Shown: positions 22,211-33,394, counted from the stretch's first letter. The stretch: DNA of 64,000 bases from Eudasyphora cyanicolor (GCA_963930755.1 OZ005736.1:54540757-54604756), one strand, 5' to 3'. The notes: generated from the letters alone by a model not told the origin. Program-made: numbers and translations.

Positions 22211-24337
22211 TGTTACGTTATAAATTTAATACGATAATAAATTGTTTTGAATGTCTATGAATTTTTTTTTCTTAAAATGTTTAAATCAATTTAAAATTGT
22301 GGTATGGTCTCTCGCAGAAAAAAAATATTTTCCTTAGTGTGTGTAAAAGGGTGCTATTTTTGTTTATTTGCCAAGATTTGCTTTTCGAATATTTTTTATT
22401 TATTTGTTGAGCTCCGATTTGCACGTATTTATAATTTTGGTATGCCTATATGCAAATAATCTTTATATATATATTTTTTTTTTAATTGTAAATTTGATTG
22501 ATTGTTTTGCTAAAATCGATTGTAATTTAAAAAGAAAGATGTTGTGTTAAACTGCCCGGAGCATATACGTGCATATATTAATGTATGGTGTTAAGTAAGT
22601 TGTTTTGGCTTGTTTATTTTAAAGTTGTGTTTATCGAAAGTTCGCGATTCTTCGTTGAAACACGTTGATTGTGTATTAATCGTCGTTTAAAATAAATAAA
22701 TTGTTATTTAATTCGCCCAGAGGGTATTTTGGACATTTTATGCTGTCCCCACAAGGGTAAAATAATTTGTAGTCGGATGGCAACCCTATTGGCGATCGAT
22801 GTACATACCCAATGTATGCTATGTACTAAGGTGCATACATACATATGTTCATAAATATGTGTTGAGGCGATTGGTTCTTGAATTCTTTTTTGTGGAAAAG
22901 AGAACGAGAACTAAACATAACGGTTCTATTGAAGAAGAATGTACAAAAGGAGAATGTTTCAAAGTGGTATGAACTCAGTATAACTGTAAATTATTTTTTC
23001 CAGAAATGTTAGAAAATGCTGTATTTATGCTGACCGAGGGATTTAACTGTCTCCACAATAAATGTTTTTGTTAATATTTATACATTCTTTTGATTGAAAC
23101 ACTCACCAGTACTTTCGTGAAGTCTATTGTTGTTCCGCGAGGGACTTTGCCAGTGTTGTTGCTGGAACGAGCTTGTATGTCGCGGGGTATTATTTGCCGA
23201 CACTTAATTTATGGGAGTTATTTAGTAAAATTGTATATTTTTCTTTTGTTTTTTTTTGATAATTTTTTACATACAGTATTTTCGTTTTTATTTTAGGTTT
23301 ACCTGCACTTTGCACTTTTACCCACTCGTTTTATTTATTCCGACACTATTTTTGCTGTTTTCCGATTTTGTGTTTGTTATATTGTCCGTCCGCTCGCGCT
23401 TCTTGTATATTTTGATGTTTGTGACGTTTATCAGTGCTGTGAATGTGTGGTTACTGGTTATTGGTTGGCAGTTACAACCCGTACGAAAGCTGTCTGCTAT
23501 GAAAACGTTGATTTTGGGGTGTTTTGGAATGTTCGCAATTTGATTACGATTGTTTTGGTATACAATTGTTATTGTAATTACCTCTTTTCTATTCTCTTCG
23601 CGCGAAGAACCTTTTGTGCGTTTGGTGGGGGAAGACAACAGACGACGTTGTTGTTGTTTAACGAATTTGCCTTTCGTTACGCGGAGTTTTTATGTGTTCG
23701 TTGAACTTGAGAGGGATGTTGTTGGTGCAATTTTGTACCGAGATTATGATAGGCATAAAAAAGGAATGAATTGCGAGAAATTGTTAATTGATTGGGAACT
23801 CGTCGAATATGTTGGGCGATTTGTTGTACGATTTTTGATAAAATTATTGTTTGTAGGCCGTTTTATATTAATTTTAGTTTTTTTTTCCGTTCGCGATCAC
23901 TCAGTCAAATACCAAATAAAACATTTGTACATACCCAGTCTATTCCCTACAGATACCTGTGCCTTCTTGTCGTGTGCCTTTCTTATTCGTTGCTGTTTTG
24001 GTTCTCCTCGGTTGAGGTCGTAGATGAAGTGATGTCTATCGTGGGCCTCTTGCCCTGTTGTTGTTGGTTGTTTTCCTCGTTTGGGGTTATGGTTGTCTGC
24101 CAGTCGTGGGCCTCTTGCCCTGTTGTTGTTGTTTCGGATGAAGATGGGGTTTTCGTGTGCAGAAAACCAATTGCCTGTTGCCACTTTGCTTGCGTTGTTG
24201 TTGGAGTTGTTTCCGTACGTAGAAAATCAACTGCCGCTGACCCAATGTAGGCTTTTGTTGTGGAGATTTGCTCGGAAATCTACCACCGTTGTTGTTAGCG
24301 ACCGTTGTCGCTGGAACACCTGCTCCTAACACCAAAT
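22211..24337 (-). other. Long leader of the BEL element
   Basis: About 2.1 kb separates the primer-binding site from the gag ATG. On the minus strand it holds several short ORFs: 24,087-24,335 (82 codons, Gln/Lys-rich), 23,897-24,184 (95 codons) and 23,318-23,638 (106 codons, starting MSSPTKRTKGSSREENRKEV). None has a known domain. Donor-like splice sites lie at 23,101-23,107 and 23,297-23,305. The leader may be an intron-containing 5' UTR. Confidence 0.6.
23101..23110 (-). promoter_or_regulatory. Candidate 5' splice site in the BEL leader
   Basis: The minus strand reads TACTG|GTGAGTG, a close match to the donor consensus. Joined to the acceptor at 17,091 it would remove gag-pol and place the extra ORF near the 5' end. 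A second donor-like GCAG|GTAAAC is at about 23,297-23,305. Confidence 0.4.
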
Positions 24338-24339
24338 TA

Positions 24340-24357
24340 GGAGGCTCGAATGGACCA
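24340..24357 (-). other. Primer-binding site of the BEL element
   Basis: Two nt downstream of the 5' LTR the minus strand reads TGGTCCATTCGAGCCTCC, with the TGG start typical of a tRNA primer site. I could not assign the tRNA. Confidence 0.55.
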
Positions 24358-24359
24358 TA

Positions 24360-24794
24360 TGTTAAATCCAGTATTCGAACTGGGGTGATTGGTAGTTGGC
24401 TTGGCTACAATTGTCGAACATGTAGCGCGAAGCCGTTGCCTTTTTTTTGTAAAAAGAAACGACAACTGTTCTATCTTCAAGATTATGATTTTATTAGGAG
24501 AGGGTTTCCAACCTTCTCCTTTGAGATCAAAGCTTATACTAGTTCTAACAATTCAAATGTTCAATTATGTATACAAAAGGAACCATGTAACAAGAGGTAA
24601 TGTAATAAAAAGGTAAATGACTAAATAACGAATATATAAAGAAAGGGATAACTCTTCATGAGTAAGGTAATAATACGGTAATAATAATGAAAGAGAGAGA
24701 AAGAAATAGAGATAGAGCGAGTCCGTAAGCTTTTGTTGAAGCGAAATGGGAAGGGAAGGTTCCCTTCTTGGCTATTGTCGAAGTGGCTTCGACA
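24360..24794 (-). repeat. 5' LTR of the BEL element
   Basis: 435 bp, TG...CA ends. It differs from the 3' LTR at about six positions (for example GTTGCC versus GTTGGC and AGGTAATG versus AGGTATTG). It contains the same minus-strand AATAAA and TATA-like blocks and should hold the promoter. Confidence 0.97.
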
Positions 24795-24799
24795 ATTGC
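24795..24799. other. Target-site duplication of the BEL element, right
   Basis: ATTGC, identical to 15,819-15,823. Confidence 0.92.
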
Positions 24800-24929
24800 C
24801 AATAACAAAATTTGCAATATTTTCCAAATTTCTTTCCAACTCCACAATAAAAAATCGAAAAATTACAGTTAGGAGTTAAAGTCTAAGCCCGACAGGGTGG
24901 GAATACGAGTCAATTTTAAGGAAATTATG

Positions 24930-25165
24930 ATTGCTACAAATATCCATTTCATGTAGAGACTGGGGTTTAGTAACAGTATTTAAAAATAAAAAAAAATATT
25001 TATTAAAAACTATTATTCTGGCCCGAAAAAATCTTTCAAAAATAGAAAAAAATCGCAAACAAAAAAATGTATTCCATTCATTAAAAGCTAGCGTCCTAAC
25101 TCAGAAAACAATGTCAACTTGAACCAAATATATGGATAAAGGTTTAAGTTATGGCCCATTTTGTA
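24930..25165 (+). repeat. Dispersed repeat K, copy 1
   Basis: Diverged relative of 48,560-48,920 and 60,830-61,245. All three share the order (A)n-rich lead, AAAAATAGAAAAAAATCG, an AGCTAGCGTCCTAAC-type block (GCTAACGAAG or CCTAGCGAAG elsewhere) and a TATGGATAAA-type block. In the 61-kb copy it lies directly downstream of the gene-family pseudogene. Confidence 0.45.
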
Positions 25166-25174
25166 AATGTAAGG

Positions 25175-25690
25175 AAATACAAACAAATGCGTTTAATTTT
25201 GTATTGGAGGTACCAAAAGGGATGTGGCAACAACGCCCATTTTTCAATGGACTATAGGTACTGTAAAAGCATTGCACTGTGCAAAATGTCAAGTGTTTGT
25301 ATGCACTGGGACCAAAGTCGTAAGCAGTTCAATTTTTGAGCAAGATGGTCTCTTTGGTCTCACGAAACAGGCGGGGTCATTTCGCCCACTCTTACCAAGG
25401 AGAAATCGACAGATATAGTATTACTATATGTTAAATTACAGATGATTCGGATATTCAGTAAATGTTAACCCTTTCTGAGGGAAGTACTAGAAGGAGTAGA
25501 CCAATAAGACACATCTTCGAAATTTGCCTGAGATAGAAAAATATCAACTTACCAAATTTAAAGCCAGTAGTTTACTCCTTTCGGGCGGACATTGCTCAAG
25601 CGACTTAAAATGCCACAAAACAGATTTTCAACAAATTTACTTGTGGTCTTGGTCCTTAATGTGTTACACTTTCGGTTCACAATAGTATAG
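25175..25690 (-). mobile_element. INE-1-like family A fragment, copy 6
   Basis: Reverse orientation: GGAGGTACCAAAAGGGATGT, then GAAGTACTAGAAGGAGTAGA, then TTACTCCTTTCGGGCGGACA. The GTCY array is lost. Decayed. Confidence 0.7.
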
Positions 25691-26043
25691 GTATAAAAAC
25701 ATGATTTTTTTATTTCTCTTACAGATTTTCGCCAAATATACATGATGACTTAGGACGTTTTTTCAATGTGTTAAACTATTGACCCATAGCAACTAATATA
25801 CATATACCCTATTTCACATTATAAAAACAAAATTTTTGTAAATACATTAGAGAAACGATACATATCAATAGTTATTGAAACTATTGCTGCTAAAAACTCA
25901 GACTCTAGCATAAACTTTTTGGATGAATCAATGTCCCAGAAGCTAAATTCAATCATTGAATCATATGAAGTAAATTAAAATTGATTCGATTGAATGTAAT
26001 CTATCTGATCACATCTTGATTTTCTTCAGAATTGAATCTCAAT
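25691..26043. other. AT-rich DNA, nothing recognised
   Basis: No gene or repeat signal identified. Confidence 0.5.
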
Positions 26044-26186
26044 ATCAATGATTAGAACTTAAAAAAGCAACACACATGACTTTCACGAAAATGTCTATAC
26101 ATATTATGATTATAACTTAAAAAAGCAACACACATGACTTTCACGAAAATGTCTATACATATTATGATTATAACTTAAAAAAGCAA
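26044..26186. repeat. 58-bp tandem repeat, about 2.4 copies
   Basis: AACTTAAAAAAGCAACACAC starts at 26,056 and 26,114, and AACTTAAAAAAGCAA again at 26,172. The copies are almost identical. Confidence 0.92.
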
Positions 26187-26368
26187 AATTTTCGACAGAA
26201 TTTACTGTTACAATTATCAGCAAGCCCTTCAAGTTACAGCTTAAAATTTGTGACTTGTCTATCGAATGCTATTACTCATGGACATCGGAGATAAAGAAAA
26301 TCTCTTTGGTAAATACCAAGTTGTACCAGGGATAAATGTTAATCTACAATCTTTGATCCAACTTAAAG

Positions 26369-27590
26369 CCAGTAAGGAAAGGCAGAAAGTCGGGCGGGGC
26401 CGACTATATAATACCCTACACCTCCCTAACAATGCGATAAGGGTCATTGCCATAATAATTTGGAATAATTGGTAAATGGGTAGAAACATATTATCTAATT
26501 CTGAAAAGATAATCGCTAAATTAAGCAATATTCGTTCCTAAATTGAGAAACATCTTTCTGGAAAATTTTAATGATCGGAAGTAAAATACAACTTCTATAG
26601 CGGTTTGATACCAAATCAGGAGGAACATTCAATATAAATCTGAACCGATCTACCCTGAATACTCATTCATGTAAAAAGACCTCCTTCAGTCGAATTTCGT
26701 ACTGATCGCATATAAAATACAGTCTCTACAGCGCCTACATGTCAAATCGGGGGTAACGTATATATGGGGGCTATATCTAAATCTGAACCGATTTCTTCCA
26801 AATTTAACAGTGTTCATTCATATAATAAGAAATCTCTTTCTGCCGAATTTCATACTGATCGGATATAAAATAACATTTTTACAGCGCTTACAAGTCAAAT
26901 CGGGGGTAACGTATATATGGGGGCTATATCTAAATCTGAACCGATTTTCTCCGAATTTAGCAGTATTCCTTCATGTAATAAGAAACCTCTCTTTGCCGAA
27001 TTTCGCACTCATCGGATATAAAATAACATTTTTACAGCGCTTATATGTCAAATCGGGGGTAATGTATATATGGGGGCTATATCTAAATCTGAACCGATTT
27101 CTTCCAAATTTAACAGAGTTCATTCATGTAATAAGAAACCTTTTCCTGCCGAATTTCATACTGATCGGCTATAAAATAAAGTTTTTACAGCGCTTACATG
27201 TCAAATCGGGGCTAACATATATATGGGGGCTATATCTAAATCTGAACCGATTTTAACCAATAGGGATCGTCCTTGGGCCAAAAGAAAGATATGTGTAAAG
27301 TTTCGTCGAGATCGGACCATAATTGCGACCTGTACTTTGATTACAAGAATACATGCACAGACGGACAGACAGACAGACGGACAGACAGACGGACAGACAG
27401 ACAGACGGACAGACAGACAGACGGACAGACAGACAGACAGACGGACAGACGGACATAGCTAAATCGACTCAGAAAGTGATTCTAAGTCGATCGGTATAAT
27501 AAACGATGGGTCTATTTCTTCTCCTTTTGGGTGTTACAAACAAATGCACAAAGTTATAATACCCTGTACCACAGTGTGGTGTAGGGTATA
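26369..27590 (-). mobile_element. INE-1-like element, family B, copy b (both ends present)
   Basis: On the plus strand it starts CCAGTAAGGAAAGGC with hairpin AGTCGG-GCGGGG-CCGACT and ends at CACAGTGTGGTGTAGGGTAT. Tandem units repeat at exactly 153 bp: the TATATATGGG landmark is at 26,759, 26,912, 27,065 and 27,218. The period equals 51 codons, so an artefactual frame runs through 26,810-27,256. Confidence 0.9.
27357..27455 (-). repeat. GACA/GGACA microsatellite in copy b
   Basis: About 24 tetranucleotide units of mixed GACA and GACG between ATGCACAGACGG and CATAGCTAAATCGACTCAG. Confidence 0.95.
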
Positions 27591-27999
27591 AAAATATTTT
27601 AACTTACGAAACATTTGCTTTTGTTTTGTTTAAAAAAAAACTTTAAATCAGCCAGTTAATTCCGAAGAAATGTCTCATAATAATTTATGTAACATTCATA
27701 TAATGTTGAGAAAGCATTTATATTTTCCTGGAACTTACTACAATGATTTACAATATGCTTCTAGCGTTATTTTTTTATATGTCACTTATGGTAGACAAAC
27801 ACTCACACTCAGAGAAGCTACATCTTCTATTCTATAGAATAATAATTTCACCTCACACCATATGAACGACAGAAATTATCATGACTGGCAATCTGGTATT
27901 TATATGAGAAAAATAAAATTAATTAATTTCCTAATCCTCCTATAAAATAGAATCCCATACAGGTCATTCGCATGATATTGTCTTCAATACGATTCTTCA
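27591..27999. other. Unassigned sequence
   Basis: AT-rich, no gene recognised. Confidence 0.45.
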
Positions 28000-28355
28000 A
28001 GCGCCACAAATAAATAAAATGTATACCACATTTTATGTTAAGAGATTTATAAGAATAGTAAGTTTGGTATTTCGCCAAAAGTACCATAAGCTAGTATTTG
28101 CTGAGAGTTAAATCGTTATTATTGTAGCGTTAAATCGTTGTAATTATTATATAAGTGGCATGACAATCTGAAATTCAACAAGTAAATTGTCTTTCCGTTT
28201 TGACAGAAGACTGACAAGACGGAAACAAATGTAACATTCACACAAGTATAGGGAAGTAGAGTCAAGGAAGGAAGGGCCCTCGAAGTGGCATTTATATAAC
28301 ACACGAAAATAACTAATCAATTCCTTAAAATAGAATTGTATGAAATTGTGTACAA
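28000..28355 (+). repeat. Dispersed repeat Z, copy 1
   Basis: Matches 32,230-32,530 as the reverse complement. Shared blocks include TTTCGCCAAAAG, GTTAAATCGTTGTAATTA, AGTGGCAT.ACA and CTCGAAGTG.CATTTATATA. Non-coding by inspection. Confidence 0.6.
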
Positions 28356-28363
28356 CGATTTTT

Positions 28364-28645
28364 TATACCCTCCACCATAGGGTGGGGAGGATCGTCGTAA
28401 AATTCTAAGACGATTTAGCTATGTCCGTCTGACCGCCCGTCCGTCTGTGGTAATCACGCTACAGTCCGCAATAATAGAGCTAGGTTGATCAAATTTGGTA
28501 CAAATGCTTCTTATAGTTGTAGGTTGTTTGGGATATGCAAATGGGCCATATCGGTCAGTGTTTTGATATAGCTCCCATATATAGCATCTAACTTGCTGTG
28601 ATTCCTACTGTTCTCATCCACTATATTTTTTGTGTTTTCGGTGTT
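28364..28645 (+). mobile_element. INE-1-like family C, copy 2 (3' truncated)
   Basis: TATACCCTCCACCATAGGGT start, GTCGTAAAATTCTAAGACGA, short GTCC stretch, TAATCACGCTACAGTCCGCA, GCTCCCATATATAGCATCTA. It breaks off in the GTGTTTTCGGTGTTATT block, where another start (TATACCCTCCACCATAGCAT, 28,648) follows. Confidence 0.8.
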
Positions 28646-28647
28646 AT

Positions 28648-28700
28648 TATACCCTCCACCATAGCATGGGGGGTATATTCAATTTGTCACTCCGTTAATT
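28648..28700 (+). mobile_element. INE-1-like family C, 5' end only, copy 3
   Basis: TATACCCTCCACCATAGCAT to CACTCCGTT, then broken by AATTAATTAATTAA. Confidence 0.6.
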
Positions 28701-28803
28701 AATTAATTAATTTTTATATAAATTCCTAATTCATATTATATCAAAATTATCGCGAAATAATAAAATCCAACAGTTTTTTTGGTCTCCTGAAAAAATGGAT
28801 TTT

Positions 28804-29192
28804 TATACCCTCCATCATAAAAAATATTAATTTTGTCACTCCGTTTGTAACACCAATAAATATTGATCTGAGACCCCATAAAGTATATAAATCGTCGAAA
28901 AATTCTAAGACGATTAAGCCATGTCCGTCCGTCCGCCCATCCGTCTGTGGTAATCACGCTACAGTCCGCAATACTATAGCTAGGTTGAACAAATTTGGTA
29001 CAAATGCTTCTTATAGTTGCGGGTTGTTTGGGATTGCAAATGGGCCATATTGGTCCATATTTAGATATAGCTCCCATATTTAGCATCTAACTTGTTGTGA
29101 TTCCTACTGTTCTCATCTACTATATTTTTTGTGTTTTCGGTGTTATTTTCTTCAGGTTTGAGTTATTTTGTGAGGTCACATGCTATCCATGG
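28804..29192 (+). mobile_element. INE-1-like family C, copy 4 (3' end missing)
   Basis: TATACCCTCCATCATAA start to GAGGTCACATGCTATCCATG, stopping just short of the terminal GGTGGAGGGTATATAAGATT block seen in the complete copy at 60,372. Confidence 0.8.
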
Positions 29193-29194
29193 TA

Positions 29195-29420
29195 AGTACA
29201 AGTCATTACAACCCGCATTACCAAGTAATGGCATCTCATTATCCTCTGCATTACATTTAGTCAAAAAATGATGACTTACTGATATTGACATACATATGAA
29301 CTTATTTGTACGTTCATTTATACGAGTTTAACGAAATATGCGAACACACGAATTTTTATAAAAAAACGTTGATTTGATTTAGAAATTTAGTAACCCATGA
29401 AAAACTCTCTATTCAACACC
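29195..29420. repeat. Dispersed repeat W, copy 2 (inverted relative to copy 1)
   Basis: CCAAGTAATGGCATCTCATT and AACGTTGATTTGATTTAGAA are reverse complements of blocks at 6,440-6,600. Confidence 0.55.
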
Positions 29421-29695
29421 TTATTATGAGAATAATAACTACTTATACATTGGATATTCATAGGCTTGGGGGTAAGTAGGAGAGAATGAAGGCTAGCCAA
29501 AATTGGCGGCGGCTAGACGACTTAGCCGATATAAAATTAACACTCGGCGGCACTATCATAGCCATTTTACAAAGTATTCTTATAGAAATACCTTCTTGGC
29601 CATGATTATAAATTTCGGGATAATACATTTATTTTTAAAAAAATTTTGAGGTAAGGTAAGATTTTCAAAGTCATATACATAATATAATAGTAAAA

Positions 29696-30630
29696 CCAGT
29701 AAGGAAAGACAGAAAGTCGGGCGGGGCCGACTATATAATACCCTACACCTACCTACCAATGCGAAAATGGGCATTGCGATAAGAATTTGGCAGTGTTCAT
29801 ACATGTAATAAGCAAACTCTCTCTGCCGATTTTCGTACTGATCGGATATAAGACACGGTTTCTACAGTGCTTACATGTCAAATCGGGTGTAACATATATA
29901 TTGGGACTATGTTTAAATCTGAACCGATTTTCCCCGAATTTGGCAGTGTTCATACATGTAATAAGAAAACTCTCTCTGTTAAATTTCGTACTGATCGGAT
30001 ATAAAACACGATTTCTACAGCGCTTAAATGTTAAATCGGGTGGAACATATATATGGGGGCTATATCTAAATCTGAACCGATTTTCTCCGAATTGCGCAGT
30101 GTTTTTTCATGTAATAAGAGAACTTTCTCTGCCGAATTTCGTACAGGTCGGATATAAAATACGGCTTCTACAGCGCTTTCATGTCAAATCGGGTGAAACA
30201 TATATATGGGGGCTATATCTAAATCTGAACGGATTTTCTCCGAATTTGGTAGTATTCACTAACGTAATAATAAAACTCTCTCTGCCGAATTTCATAAAGA
30301 TCGGATGTAAAATGTGGTTTCTACAGCGCTTACATGTCAAATCGGGTGAAACATATATATGGGGACTATATCCAAATCTGAACCGATTTTAACCAATTTC
30401 AATAGGGATCGTCCTTGGGCCAAAAACGAGCACTATGCTAAATTTCATCACAATCGGACCATAAATACGACCTGCACTTTGATTACAATAATACATGGAC
30501 AGACAGACGGACATGGCTAAATCGGTATAATCGGTATAATAAACAATGGGTCTATCTCTTCTCTTTTTAGGTGTTACAAACAAATGCACAAAGTCATAAT
30601 ACCCTGTACCACAGTGTGGTGTAGGGTATA
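29696..30630 (-). mobile_element. INE-1-like element, family B, copy c (both ends present)
   Basis: CCAGTAAGGAAAGACAGAAA plus hairpin, then four to five tandem units of about 153 bp, a reduced GACA stretch (30,495-30,512) and the CACAGTGTGGTGTAGGGTAT end. The 201-codon plus frame at 29,787-30,392 is the repeat unit read four times, not a gene. Confidence 0.9.
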
Positions 30631-31498
30631 AAAAACATAATATAATAAAAAACATTATATTATTTCCTTTTAAAATAAATTTTTGATAATTATTTTTCTA
30701 TTACTATCAAAACTTTTATTTTTAATACATGTTAGGGCACCTCTTGTGGCACTAAATCGAATAAAATCGCAAAGCACTCCCATGTATCCGCTATATGATT
30801 AGTTGTTTATCAATAGCGTACATTTTACCAGTGAATATTTAGAATTTTCCTACGGAACGGCGAATGTGTTTCAGCCGCCAAGATCGGCCCCTAAAATCGG
30901 CGCGGCGGCTTCCTACTCTTTGTATGTTTGCATGGAAGTACTTTCCTCCATTACCTTGCCCATGTAAAATTCTAAATGGTAAGTCGTTATTTCTTTTTGA
31001 ATTTCTTTTAACCGCCAGATTAGCTGGTACGGAGAGTTTTTGCTAGGAAATAATATTAAATTTTGTGAGGAAAAGACGCAACAGATCTCTTAATAATTGA
31101 TGGAGTTATTAAAGTTGTATTAAAACTAAATGTGTACACACCTAAATACTAGTTTTGATGATGATGACGAATTAAAAAGAAAACGCCCAAGCTAACATTG
31201 TTGAGTGTTTATGTACCGATATAGTCTTAATGAAACTTCAATTTATTAACCTCTTTGTTTACTTTGTTTAATTTTTGGCTAAGTATCTGGAAAACGTGAT
31301 GTCACAGGAGAAAACTGTTAATGCCATTCGATTTAACGAAATTATCCGAGATAAGTTGTTATCATCGAGGATACAATTTTGAAGTGTATTTTTCACACAC
31401 AGTATTTAAAAACTAAACACAGTATTTACACACTATTGTATTTAAAAAATGTTGTCCAAAGTGTTTTCTCGATATCCCCTTCTTCAAACTTTTTGAAA
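30631..31498. other. Unassigned sequence with a GC-rich patch
   Basis: No gene recognised. 30,860-30,920 is unusually GC-rich (GCCGCCAAGATCGGCCCC, GGCGCGGCGGCTTCC). A related GGCGGCGGCTAGACGACTTA lies at 29,507. Both may belong to an unrecognised repeat. Confidence 0.4.
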
Positions 31499-32025
31499 AA
31501 CAAGTAAGAAAGTTCAGTCGGCTAAACCGACTTAGGAAACCGCTCACCATCAGTCCCAAAAAGTTATAGTAAATTTATTTATATTTTTGTTTTAATTTAA
31601 TAATTAACATTTTAAATTGCATTTAATTACTTTAACGTGTGCGCCGGTATTAAAGTTATAAACCAAAATGTCTATATTCAACACCCTCCAACTCGGACAG
31701 CCCTTAACCGATTTCGTTTCATCCGATATGGTTTTAAAAATGCTCTTAAATGGTATGAAATACTCCATATATATGTAGGCGATACATTATTATGAACCGA
31801 TTTGTAAAATTGCTTTAATAGGGTTCTTCCTTGTATTTAATGTATCTACTGTTCAGCGACAAATATCTGTATTTGCTAAACTGCTTCTGGTACGTCCCAC
31901 AAAAATTGACTGATTGATTCGTGTAATATTCTACATATATACTCGTATGTATATAAAGTTTTTTACAAAGTGAGTGTATGTATACCTTAGTCGGTTTACC
32001 CGACTGAAACTTTCTTACATTTGAC
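31499..32025. mobile_element. INE-1-like family A fragments, copy 7
   Basis: A reverse-orientation terminus (ACAAGTAAGAAAGTTCAGTC with hairpin) at 31,499-31,560 and a forward terminus (GTCGGTTTACCCGACTGAAA) at about 31,990 enclose decayed internal sequence. Confidence 0.65.
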
Positions 32026-32229
32026 GAAAAATCACATTTACCGCCGAGGCGAATTTTTGGAAGAATGGAATTGCTACGAGTAGCAACTAAAACTCTCACT
32101 AATGCATTGACGTCTAACTGTATGAGTTTTAACCGGTGTCAATAAATACCTAACTTTCCACTTTGAAAATTCGATTCAACTAATTCTACTCTGAGGTATC
32201 CTCTTATCTTAAATCTATAAAGCAATCGT

Positions 32230-32530
32230 TTAGAAAAAAAACACTATTTATACACAATTTCATACAATTATATTTTAAGTAATTAATTACTTTGTCTCAT
32301 GAGCTATATAAATGTCACTTCGAGGGCACTTCATCCCATGGCACGGAAGGACAATTTCCTTGTGGAGTTTTATATTGACATGCCACTTCTAGATTAATTA
32401 CAACGATTTAACGCTTAAATAATTCACGCCAGGATATAATGTCTAATGGAACTTTTGGCGAAACACCAAATTAATTATTCATTTAAATCTCTTGACATAA
32501 AGCATGGTAAAATCGTTTCGTTATTTTTGT
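32230..32530 (-). repeat. Dispersed repeat Z, copy 2
   Basis: Inverted relative of 28,000-28,355: CACAATTTCATACAATTATA, TATAAATGTCACTTCGAGGG and ATTACAACGATTTAACGCTT. Confidence 0.6.
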
Positions 32531-32671
32531 GGTTTGAAAAATCGTGTATGCAAAAATGTCTATGTAAATAACATGTGTGTTATTTTACTGTATCTGTTAA
32601 TGGATTTTGTTTTCTGAGAGGATTGTGAAATTAGTTTATGTTATTCTTTTCACATAATTACCAGATTGCAT

Positions 32672-32790
32672 GCTAGGGATGTAACGAAGGGATGTAACGA
32701 ATATTCGCATATGCGAACGCAAAAACCATGTTTGGATTATACGCTTTCGGAAAAATATATTTCAGTATTCGCTTCCATTTGTTAAAAAAA
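32672..32790. repeat. ATTCGCAT-rich dispersed repeat, copy 2
   Basis: GGGATGTAACGAATATTCGC to CAGTATTCGCTTCCATTTGT, same ends as copy 1 at 4,905 but shorter. GGGATGTAACGAA is itself doubled at the left end. Confidence 0.65.
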
Positions 32791-33084
32791 ACTGTTGAAA
32801 AAATATATTTGTCCTTGTGTTAACAGAATATGGAAAACATTCTTAATACTTGAATATCCTGGAAAAGTATCAATTCAGTTCCTTAAATTTGTTGGTACTA
32901 AAGGGTCAAACTATTATTCGCATTCGCATTATTATTAAGTAACACGATTTAACGATAATCATTTAATCTATTTATGAGGGCTTTCGTGTCAAATAAAGCA
33001 ATTTTGAAAACCGATGTTTAGTTCTATTGAAAAGTAGTTATGACACAATATTTCAACGAGATCAGTTTGCAATCGAAGTTGACA
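32791..33084. other. Unassigned sequence
   Basis: Nothing recognised. Confidence 0.4.
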
Positions 33085-33390
33085 TTTGTGCCAAAATATC
33101 CATTTGTATGGGAGGTACCAAAGCGGCCGTGGTACTAACGACATTTTCACAGAACTATAGGTGCTGTAAAGGCTTACACTCCACAAAATTTTAATCATTT
33201 GTATGGACTGGAATCAGAGTTATAAGCAGTTAACTTTTCGTGCAAAATTTTTCCATTTGTATGGGAGGTACCAAACGGGCCATGGTACTAAAGCCATTTT
33301 CACGCCATTTTACACTCCACAAAATTTTAATTATTTGTATGGACTGGAATCAAAGTTATAAGCCGTTAACTAGTTTTGCAAAATGGTACG
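33085..33390 (-). mobile_element. INE-1-like family A fragment, copy 8a
   Basis: Two internal units in reverse (TATGGGAGGTACCAAAGCGG, then TATGGGAGGTACCAAACGGG) without termini. Confidence 0.65.
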
Positions 33391-33394
33391 TCGA

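Larger units (their letters stand above)
15824..24794 (-). mobile_element. Complete BEL/Pao LTR retrotransposon (8,971 bp)
   Basis: Reading on the minus strand: 5' LTR (24,360-24,794), primer-binding site, leader of about 2.15 kb, gag-pol (22,210 to 17,172, with three lesions), an extra ORF (17,084-16,269), polypurine stretch and 3' LTR (15,824-16,258). Domain order Gag, protease, RT, RNase H, integrase and the DUF1759/DUF1758-like Gag and protease regions identify BEL/Pao. The 5-bp duplication ATTGC flanks it. The LTRs differ at about six sites in 435 bp by eye, so the insertion is recent. Confidence 0.97.

Noticed and set aside
24360..24600. 110-codon ORF ending in the 5' LTR (24,268-24,600)
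   Set aside because: It lies antisense in the LTR and is repeated in the other LTR. It is a chance frame.
26369..27590. CRISPR array, because of regular repeats and spacers
   Set aside because: The whole 153-bp unit is repeated without unique spacers, no cas genes are present, and the DNA is eukaryotic.
29787..30392. 201-codon ORF as a gene
   Set aside because: It is four copies of the 153-bp INE-1-like unit, and the same happens in copies a, b and d. There is no start context or domain.
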